Program-made: the position numbers and the translations under genes | Notes under the pieces: generated by a model | Told to the model about the DNA's origin: nothing | What the model saw: only the letters and a program-made list of their open reading frames with translations | The model's database searches: none | Source: Bacteroidia bacterium | GTDB taxonomy: Bacteria; Bacteroidota; Bacteroidia; AKYH767-A; OLB10 | Length of the DNA stretch: 18,623 nt | Direction of reading: 5' to 3' | NCBI GenBank assembly: GCA_025450095.1 | Contig: JANWID010000138.1 | Location: 1-18,623 of the forward strand | Part shown: piece after piece, positions 1-6,436 of the stretch | How positions within the stretch are numbered: position 1 is the stretch's first letter | How the letters are laid out: the number at the start of each line of letters is the position of its first letter

Positions 1-2
1 AC

Positions 3-1322
3 CTCGACCGGAATATTGCCGGAAACAGGAAGGCAGGTCATTCAAAGAAAAAAATAGCCGTGATCATGGGTGGCTATTCATCCGAACGGCATATATCCGT
101 GGAAAGCGGCCGAAACGTGTATGAAAAGCTCGCTTCTTCGGATCACTACCTTCCAATACCTGTTTTTTTAACTGGTAACGATGCAGCACATACGTTGTAT
201 GTGATACCTGTAAATATGCTGCTAAAGGACAATGCTGATGATATCCGGGAAAAAATTGAACACTTCAGCCGTCACCCATTGATTAATGAAATTATTGACC
301 AATGCAAAACAATAACTGAAACATATGCATCATCAGGCAACCTGGAGGCACCACGACAGGTCTCTTATGCCGGGCTTGCCAGTTTAGCTGACGCAGTCTT
401 TATTGCATTGCATGGCCGCCCCGGTGAAGACGGCGCAATTCAGCAACGTTTACAGGAAGTTAACCTTCCCTATAATGGATCGGGCATTGAATCGTCGCAG
501 GTAACTATTGATAAATTCGAAACCAACGAAATTCTAATGCAGCACGGGATCAGGGCAGCGAAACACCGCATTGTGTATGAGAATGACTGGAAGCTGGATC
601 CGGGTGCTTTTGAAGAATCGATATTAAGGGATTTTCATTTTCCATTTATTGCAAAACCTGTTGATGACGGTTGCAGTTCCGCTGTTAAAATTATCCGTAA
701 TGAAAATGACCTGCATGCTTTTTCAGAATTGATTTTTCGGAAAGATGCAGAGTTGGTTCCTGCTGCCGCGTTGCAGCTTCGTATTAAACCCAAAGAAGAA
801 TTTCCAAATAAATCCAGATACCTCGTTGAAGAACTTGTTGAAGCAGCCGGCGCATCGCGTTTTCTGGAAGTTACCGGTGGTCTTATTACTACGTATAACG
901 AAAGTGGAATCCTGGATTATGAAATATTCGAAGCCTCTGAAGCGTTATCGGAAGGAGATGTTTTGTCACTCGAGGAGAAATTTCTGGCAGGTCAGGGTCA
1001 GAATATAACACCTGCCCGGTATAGTCGTGATCCGGAAGAAAACAGGAGGATTTCATCGCAGGTAAAACTGGAACTTGAAAAGACAGCCAGGATACTGAAA
1101 GTTGAAGGGTATGCACGGATTGATGCATTTGTCAGAATTTTTGAAAATGGAAAAGTAGAAGTGCTCATTATCGAAGTTAATTCACTTCCCGGAATGACAC
1201 CCGCTACCTGCATCTTTCACCAGGCGGCCATCAGTCATTATAAACCTTATGAATTTATTGACAAGCTTATTGATTTCGGAATTCAACGAAAACAGCGTCA
1301 AAAAGTACGTTCTAATCTTTAA
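3..1322 (+). CDS. ddl: D-alanine--D-alanine ligase family ATP-grasp enzyme, 5' partial
   Basis: Ligates two D-amino acids (normally D-Ala-D-Ala) with ATP for peptidoglycan precursors; cytoplasmic. The frame is open to the window edge without a standard start codon before the GTG at 60. The residues before that GTG (KKKIAV) belong to the first beta strand of the fold, so the true start lies upstream. Counting from 60: GGYSSER (4-10, Glu9 = E. coli DdlB Glu15), HGRPGEDG (118-125), FPFIAKPVDDGCSSA (194-208, ATP-grasp lysine and Ser-Ser), YARIDAF (351-357), EVNSLPGMT (372-380, Mg-binding Glu/Asn). At over 430 residues it is longer than typical Ddl (about 300-360); much of the extra length precedes the HGxxGEDG motif. 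The omega loop reads EEKFLAGQGQNITPA, so the usual Tyr after Lys is Phe308. The PASTA gene follows after 2 nt. A paralogous ligase with another acceptor is possible; the superfamily is certain. Confidence 0.85.
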   Translation, partial: LDRNIAGNRKAGHSKKKIAVIMGGYSSERHISVESGRNVYEKLASSDHYLPIPVFLTGNDAAHTLYVIPVNMLLKDNADDIREKIEHFSRHPLINEIIDQCKTITETYASSGNLEAPRQVSYAGLASLADAVFIALHGRPGEDGAIQQRLQEVNLPYNGSGIESSQVTIDKFETNEILMQHGIRAAKHRIVYENDWKLDPGAFEESILRDFHFPFIAKPVDDGCSSAVKIIRNENDLHAFSELIFRKDAELVPAAALQLRIKPKEEFPNKSRYLVEELVEAAGASRFLEVTGGLITTYNESGILDYEIFEASEALSEGDVLSLEEKFLAGQGQNITPARYSRDPEENRRISSQVKLELEKTARILKVEGYARIDAFVRIFENGKVEVLIIEVNSLPGMTPATCIFHQAAISHYKPYEFIDKLIDFGIQRKQRQKVRSNL

Positions 1323-1324
1323 AC

Positions 1325-2146
1325 ATGAAACTTTTTTTTGATTTCCTGCGGTCACGCGCATTCTGGCTGAACCTGCTGATTGCGGTTGTTTTCCTGGGAC
1401 TCTCCTTTGGTTTTACGTACCGGTGGCTGAACACCTACACCCGGCATGGCAGCAGCGTAAGCGTTCCTGATTTAAAAGGTATGCAGATCTCAAAAATTGA
1501 AGACTTCCTGGGCCAGAAAAATCTGCGTTATAAAATTTCAGATTCAACCATTTTCGATCTTACCAAGCCGCCGGGTACTATCATCGAACAGGATCCCCGT
1601 CCAAATGAAAAAGTAAAAGAGCAGCGAACTATTTACCTTTCTATTACTAAGATCACTCCACCGGGAGTAAAAATTCCGGACCTCGAAGATAATTCGCTCC
1701 GTCAGGCTGAAGCGATTTTAAGATCACATGGACTTGTTCGCGGACAACTGATATACCAGCCCGACCTTGCAAAAAATGCAGTTCTTGAAATGCAGATTAA
1801 TGGCAGAACGGTTAAGAAAGGAGAGGAAGTAAGAAAAGGAACTGTGATCGACCTGGTGTTGGGCGATGGCTTTGGAAATACAAAGGTTGCCGTTCCACAA
1901 TTGTTTAATCTTAGTCTTGAAGAAGCTCTTTTTGTTTTGAATGCTTCCTCGCTGAATGTTGGATCCATTGTGCTTGATGCCACAGTTAAGGATTCGACAA
2001 GGTCGCGTGTGTACAAACAATTTCCCGTTTATGAAAGTGAAACAACAATCAGCCAGGGTGAATCGGTTGATATATTTCTTACACAATCCGATGCCGTTAT
2101 AAGGATGAACGACCCGGATGCTAAAAATAATTCCAATGAAAAATAA
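1325..2146 (+). CDS. Membrane-anchored PASTA domain protein
   Basis: A 273-residue bitopic protein. A short basic N-terminus (MKLFFDFLRSR) precedes one transmembrane helix at about residues 13-31, followed by three PASTA repeats facing the periplasm: about 44-108 (VPDLKGMQ...), 113-180 (IPDLEDNSLRQA...) and 186-254 (VPQLFNLSLEEA...). Each repeat has the V/I-P-x-L start and the late G-x-x-V/I-x-L/I strand. PASTA domains in other bacteria bind peptidoglycan or beta-lactams on Ser/Thr kinases and class A PBPs, but no kinase or transpeptidase domain is present here. PASTA-only membrane proteins beside ddl and rluD are a recurrent Bacteroidota arrangement. The start lies 2 nt after the ddl stop, so translation is probably coupled, and the 3' end overlaps the next gene by 11 nt. 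A role linking ligase output or wall state to the envelope is plausible but unproven. Confidence 0.88.
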   Translation: MKLFFDFLRSRAFWLNLLIAVVFLGLSFGFTYRWLNTYTRHGSSVSVPDLKGMQISKIEDFLGQKNLRYKISDSTIFDLTKPPGTIIEQDPRPNEKVKEQRTIYLSITKITPPGVKIPDLEDNSLRQAEAILRSHGLVRGQLIYQPDLAKNAVLEMQINGRTVKKGEEVRKGTVIDLVLGDGFGNTKVAVPQLFNLSLEEALFVLNASSLNVGSIVLDATVKDSTRSRVYKQFPVYESETTISQGESVDIFLTQSDAVIRMNDPDAKNNSNEK

Positions 2147-4049
2147 AGTACTCTGCGTTTTCTCCATGCTTTTTTTACCGGCTCTTCAGCTGAATGCACA
2201 ACAGGAAATTATTACTCCGCTTAAATATAACCCGGTTATAAAATCGGAAATATATCGTCAGCAGACTCAGGATGCATCAGCAAAAGTAATGGCAACCGGT
2301 CCGGATACATTATTCCTGCCTTTTTATGATGATTTTTCACGTTACCTGGTATGGCCATCTGCTGAACGATGGAGCGACAGCGCCGCGTTTATTAATTTCA
2401 ATTACCCGATCAATCCTCCTTCAGAAGGTGTTGCAACCTTCGATGGACTCGATAAGGAGGGAAATCCATACGATGATTCCAATGCAAACGCAAACGGATT
2501 GTGTGATTATTTAACTTCTAAACCTATTAATCTTTTTAACGATGTAAATGGATTACCATTTAATCCATCCGATAGTATTTTCCTGGTATTCGGATTTGAA
2601 CGAAAAGGCAGAGGTGATAATCCTGAATCAAATGACTCACTGGCTTTACAGTTCCTGAATCCGGCAACACAACAATGGGCATCTGTATGGAAAGCTACTG
2701 GCAATACCGGTGGTGATACGTCATTCACAAAGATTAAAATTTCGATCAACGATGTTAATTACCGGCAGAACGGTTTTCGGTTCCGTTTCAAAAATCATGG
2801 ATCCAAGACGGGAATTCTTGATGTATGGCATGTGGATTATGTTTATCTGAATAAATTTCTTCCTCCTGATTATGATATTATTCGTGACTACGCTTTTGTT
2901 TATGAAGGAACTTCGCTACTGAACAATCACAGCGCAATTCCCTGGAAACATTTTACTTCACTCAGCACTTCACAACAACAGTCAATGGTAAAATCGGTGG
3001 CAGACCTTACCATTCGGAATAATAACGATGCAGCCACATTTCCAATCAGTGTTTCCGGAATTGTATATGATCAATACAACAATCCCACAACCATAGTTGG
3101 TGGAGGTGGTTTGAATAATATTGTAATACCTCTCAACCAGAACGTATCACCACCTGCTACACTGAATACGAATTCATTTTTTATCGATTCCAGCAGTGGA
3201 GATCATGTTCCTTTTCGGGCAGAATACCTGCTGTCAAGCACGTCCGGAAACCTGGATGATTTTCCGCAAAACGATACTTTGATTTTCACCCAGGATTTTT
3301 ATAATTATTATGCTTATGATGATGGGTCAGCGGAAGTCGCTTATGGTGTAAGTGGGGTGGGGGCATCACTGGCCAGCAAATTTGATATACTGAAACCAGA
3401 CACATTACGGGCTGTACAGATTTATTTCGCACATCTTGGATTAAGTGTTACCAACCAGATATTCCGTCTTGCAGTTTGGTCAGGCGGAGCAAGCGGACCT
3501 TCCGGTAACCCGGTATATGAAAAGTTCAACCAATCGCCGAATTATATTGACAGCATCAACGGGTTTTATACTTACTACACAGATCCAATTTATCTGACCG
3601 CAGGGTCGTGGTTTTTCGGCTGGACTCAAAACAATGGTACGCTATTGAATATGGGTCTCGATTTGAATACTCCTGCAGATCAATCCCGGAAATTTATCAA
3701 TACCAGTGGTTCATGGACGAACTCCTCGTACATGGGAACATGGATGATCCGTCCGGTATTAAGTGATTCGCCAATCAATACAGCTGTAAATGAAATGCCT
3801 GACGTTGCTTCCATCCGCGTTTATCCGGTTCCTGCAACTGATCTGCTCCATATTGATCGGGGAACGGCAGATTTAAGTAAATGCACAGTTTGGCTGACGG
3901 ATATTTCGGGACGTATTTTATATCACAGTCCGGAACTGAAATCAACGCTGGATATTTCATCACTTTCTGCCGGAATGTATATATTGCATATATCCGACAC
4001 CGTTAGCGGAAAGCTTTTCAACAGGAAAATCCAGGTTGCAGGACGCTGA
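2136..4049 (+). CDS. T9SS-secreted protein of unknown function with two beta-sandwich regions
   Basis: A 637-residue exported protein. I start it at 2136 rather than the in-frame ATG at 2118, because 2136 begins a standard signal peptide (MKNKVLCVFS... ending LQLNAQQ, cleavage near residue 22). Residues about 55-240 resemble an anchor-J/MAM-like jelly roll: a LPFYDDFS entry strand and DVWHVDYVYLN closing strand. Residues about 393-542 (YAYDDGSAEVAYG..., W-rich end) form a second predicted beta-sandwich. Residues about 555-637 are a T9SS type A sorting domain (RVYPVPATD, DISGRIL, LSAGMYILHI, final KIQV). I see no catalytic motif. It overlaps the PASTA gene by 11 nt and ends 6 nt before rluD, so a surface or secreted protein is embedded in a housekeeping operon. 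An envelope-associated structural or adhesive role is a guess. Confidence 0.85.
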   Translation: MKNKVLCVFSMLFLPALQLNAQQEIITPLKYNPVIKSEIYRQQTQDASAKVMATGPDTLFLPFYDDFSRYLVWPSAERWSDSAAFINFNYPINPPSEGVATFDGLDKEGNPYDDSNANANGLCDYLTSKPINLFNDVNGLPFNPSDSIFLVFGFERKGRGDNPESNDSLALQFLNPATQQWASVWKATGNTGGDTSFTKIKISINDVNYRQNGFRFRFKNHGSKTGILDVWHVDYVYLNKFLPPDYDIIRDYAFVYEGTSLLNNHSAIPWKHFTSLSTSQQQSMVKSVADLTIRNNNDAATFPISVSGIVYDQYNNPTTIVGGGGLNNIVIPLNQNVSPPATLNTNSFFIDSSSGDHVPFRAEYLLSSTSGNLDDFPQNDTLIFTQDFYNYYAYDDGSAEVAYGVSGVGASLASKFDILKPDTLRAVQIYFAHLGLSVTNQIFRLAVWSGGASGPSGNPVYEKFNQSPNYIDSINGFYTYYTDPIYLTAGSWFFGWTQNNGTLLNMGLDLNTPADQSRKFINTSGSWTNSSYMGTWMIRPVLSDSPINTAVNEMPDVASIRVYPVPATDLLHIDRGTADLSKCTVWLTDISGRILYHSPELKSTLDISSLSAGMYILHISDTVSGKLFNRKIQVAGR

Positions 4050-4055
4050 CAGCCC

Positions 4056-5108
4056 ATGCACCGGGAACCGGAAGAACAGGACAATAACGACCAGGAAGAG
4101 CTCTATGAGCACCACCGGATCGTGGTGGATAAAGGACAATCGCTGTTGCGCATCGATAAATTTCTGATGATGCGCCTTGAAAATGTTTCAAGGAATCGGT
4201 TGCAGAATGCCGCCGATGCCGGGAGCATTCTTGTTCATGGAAAACCGGTTAAGCCCAGTTATCGTGTCAAACCGGCAGATATTATTTCCATAGTCCTGGC
4301 ACATCCCCCGCGAGAAATCGAAATCATCGCGGAGGATATTCCGCTAAGTATATTGTTTGAAGATGACGACCTGGTCATCGTAAATAAACAGGCAGGACTG
4401 GTAGTACATCCTGGTGTCGGCAATTATACCGGCACACTGGTTAATGCACTTGCATACCATTTTCATCCTGACTTATTAGGAAAATCAATTGAAGCAGAAA
4501 CAGAACGTCCGGGATTAGTCCATCGCATCGATAAAAACACCAGCGGGATCATGGTTATAGCCCGGAATGAAAAATCAATGACCTACCTGGCCAAACAGTT
4601 TTTCGATCGTACCATCAAACGCAGATACGTTGCTCTTGTATGGGGTGACTTTAAAGAAGAGAAGGGTATCATCACCGGTCATATAGGACGTAATCAAACC
4701 GACAGGAAATCAATGGAAGTTTATCCGGAAGGTGATCATGGAAAACATGCAGTAACGCATTACAAAGTGCTGCAGAGATTCGGGTATGTGACACTTGTGG
4801 AATGCAGGCTTGAAACCGGACGCACGCATCAGATCAGGGTGCATATGAAATATATCGGTCACCCGCTTTTTAATGATGAAACATATGGTGGAAAAAAGAT
4901 TTTGAAAGGAACTACTTTCTCCAAATACAAATTGTTTGTTGAACATGGTTTCGAAATGATTCCCGGCCAGGCTTTACATGCACAGTCACTGGGATTTAAA
5001 CACCCGAAAGGAGGGAAAGAAATGTTTTTTGAGGCAGCACCTCCGGAAAATTTTCAGGAACTGCTGGAAAAATGGAATACTTATACAGGTGTGAGAAAAG
5101 ATGACTGA
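4056..5108 (+). CDS. rluD: RluA/RluD-family 23S rRNA pseudouridine synthase
   Basis: Isomerises specific uridines in large-subunit rRNA to pseudouridine (in E. coli RluD: U1911, U1915, U1917). The 350-residue protein has an S4 RNA-binding domain at about residues 29-80 (LRIDKFLMMRLENVSRNRLQ) and then the RluA catalytic domain. The signature HRIDKNTSG at 156-164 contains the catalytic Asp159. Further conserved elements are VVNK-like IVNKQAGLVVHPG near 108-120 and GRTHQIRVH near residue 255. The acidic N-terminal 20 residues are a lineage-specific extension. The start is 6 nt after the T9SS gene stop with no good Shine-Dalgarno sequence, as is normal for Bacteroidota. It is last in the operon and convergent with mqnE. 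The family is certain; the exact target uridines are inferred from similarity to RluD rather than RluC or RluA. Confidence 0.93.
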   Translation: MHREPEEQDNNDQEELYEHHRIVVDKGQSLLRIDKFLMMRLENVSRNRLQNAADAGSILVHGKPVKPSYRVKPADIISIVLAHPPREIEIIAEDIPLSILFEDDDLVIVNKQAGLVVHPGVGNYTGTLVNALAYHFHPDLLGKSIEAETERPGLVHRIDKNTSGIMVIARNEKSMTYLAKQFFDRTIKRRYVALVWGDFKEEKGIITGHIGRNQTDRKSMEVYPEGDHGKHAVTHYKVLQRFGYVTLVECRLETGRTHQIRVHMKYIGHPLFNDETYGGKKILKGTTFSKYKLFVEHGFEMIPGQALHAQSLGFKHPKGGKEMFFEAAPPENFQELLEKWNTYTGVRKDD

Positions 5109-5151
5109 CGATTGATGATCGGGTCTGGAACACCAATTCAAAATTCATTCA

Positions 5152-6306
5152 TCAAACTGTTTCTTTTTCGTATATTCTTAATACGTTATAAAGTGTATCC
5201 CGTTCAACGGCAATTTTACCGGCATCCTGTATCATGCTTACAAGTTCGGCTGTGGTTAAGGCAGGCGACTGCTCTTCGGCACCAGCCATAGAATAAATCT
5301 TTGTGGAATCGTCAATAGTGCCATCCATATCATCAACACCGAAAGCCAGGCTGGCTTGTGCAGTACCTCTTCCGATCATCGGCCAATAGGCTTTCAAATG
5401 GGTAAAGTTGTCCATGAAAATTCTTGCTACAGCATAATTCTTCAGATCTTCAATCATGGTAACTTCCGGAACCGATGACATTTCATTGTCCTTGTTGCGG
5501 AACTTTAAAGGAATAAAAGTGTTGAATCCGCCGGTTTTATCCTGTAGATTTCTTAACCGGTCCATATGATCTACCCGGTGTGCATAAGATTCGATATGAC
5601 CATAAAGCATGGTTGCATTGGAGGCAATGCCAAGTCCATGTGCAGTTTCATGAATCGAAAGCCATTCATCGGAATTGCATTTATCTGCGCAGATTTGTTC
5701 CCGGATATCTTCATCAAATATTTCAGCACCACCACCGGGTAAAGAATCAAGTCCGGCATTTTTCAGGTATTCCAAACCTTCTCTGTAGCTCATTTTAGCT
5801 TTCGCAAACATGTAATGCAGCTCTACTGCTGTAAATGCTTTTATATGTAGATCGGAACGATGTTGTTTGATTTTACGCAATAGTTCTGCAAAAAAATGAA
5901 TATCCATTTTCGGATGGACGCCTCCTACGATATGCACTTCAGAAACAGGCTGGCCATCGTATGCTTTGACCCGGTTCAGCATATCCTCCTGTGAAAGTTC
6001 CCACCCGGTTTCACGATGTTTGTAAAGCCTGGAATATGAACAGAAGTTGCAGGTGAACACACAAACATTTGTAGGTTCAATATGAAAATTCCTGTTGAAA
6101 TACGTGTAATTACCATTTTTCCGTCGTTGTACTTCCGTTGCAAGCATTCCAAGCAGACCCAGGTCAGCCTGCTCATAAAGTGTAACACATTCATCCGTAG
6201 TAATGCGGATATTGTCGAGTACTTTACGGGCAATGGCCGCTACCTGGGAATTCGTTATGAATTGAAAAATCGCGGCAGTTTCAGATTGTAATGGCATAAC
6301 ACTCAT
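5152..6306 (-). CDS. mqnE: Aminofutalosine synthase MqnE (radical SAM)
   Basis: Radical SAM enzyme of the futalosine menaquinone pathway. It joins the adenosyl radical to the MqnA product (3-[(1-carboxyvinyl)oxy]benzoate) to form 6-amino-6-deoxyfutalosine. The 384-residue protein contains the radical SAM cluster motif CxxxCxxC as Cys82, Cys86 and Cys89 (CVFTCNFCSYSR). It also has GGVHP (substrate/SAM region), LPGGGAEIF, and an ATMLYGHIE stretch typical of the MqnE/MqnC/CofH group. HIEPTNVCVFTCNFCSYSR fits Bacteroidota MqnE better than MqnC, but the split is by memory, not by tree. A second Met at residue 4 (6297) is an equally good start. It stands alone: no mqnA, mqnB, mqnC or mqnD is in the window. 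A TAATTTTG box lies 45 nt upstream. It is convergent with rluD across 43 nt. Confidence 0.88.
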   Translation of the reverse strand: MSVMPLQSETAAIFQFITNSQVAAIARKVLDNIRITTDECVTLYEQADLGLLGMLATEVQRRKNGNYTYFNRNFHIEPTNVCVFTCNFCSYSRLYKHRETGWELSQEDMLNRVKAYDGQPVSEVHIVGGVHPKMDIHFFAELLRKIKQHRSDLHIKAFTAVELHYMFAKAKMSYREGLEYLKNAGLDSLPGGGAEIFDEDIREQICADKCNSDEWLSIHETAHGLGIASNATMLYGHIESYAHRVDHMDRLRNLQDKTGGFNTFIPLKFRNKDNEMSSVPEVTMIEDLKNYAVARIFMDNFTHLKAYWPMIGRGTAQASLAFGVDDMDGTIDDSTKIYSMAGAEEQSPALTTAELVSMIQDAGKIAVERDTLYNVLRIYEKETV

Positions 6307-6350
6307 GATTCACTTCTAAAAACTATTTTAAACTCTAAAAGTTTATAGAG

Positions 6351-6358
6351 CAAAATTA
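6351..6358 (-). promoter_or_regulatory. Candidate -7 promoter element of mqnE
   Basis: The minus strand reads TAATTTTG here, an exact match to the Bacteroidota -7 consensus TAnnTTTG, 44 nt before the mqnE start. No TTG/TTTG lies at the usual 17-23 nt upstream spacing; the nearest TTG is 27 nt away. An imperfect inverted repeat (CTCTA...TAGAG, 6333-6350) sits in the implied leader. Confidence 0.45.
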
Positions 6359-6389
6359 ATAAAACATTGGGTACCACCGGAAAAGCAAC

Positions 6390-6420
6390 AAGGCTGTTCC
6401 GGGGAAGGAACAGCCTTTTT
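6390..6420 (-). terminator. Intrinsic terminator hairpin downstream of the M43 protease gene
   Basis: A perfect 11-bp stem (AAGGCTGTTCC at 6390-6400, GGAACAGCCTT at 6407-6417) with a 6-nt loop lies 20 nt beyond the stop of the M43 protease gene. On the minus strand the stem is followed by a moderately U-rich stretch (TTGTTGCTTTTCC). On the plus strand the tail is stronger (TTTTTATAAT), so it may act in both directions. It separates the protease transcript from mqnE, whose candidate promoter starts just beyond it. Confidence 0.72.
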
Positions 6421-6436
6421 ATAATTTAAGTTCGGA

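Noticed and set aside
1724..2167. 147-codon minus-strand ORF across the PASTA gene
   Set aside because: It lies antisense inside a clear PASTA gene, has no recognisable family and no start context. It is a shadow ORF.
5109..5121. Hairpin between rluD and mqnE (CGAT...ATCG)
   Set aside because: A 4-bp stem with no T-tract is too weak to call a terminator.
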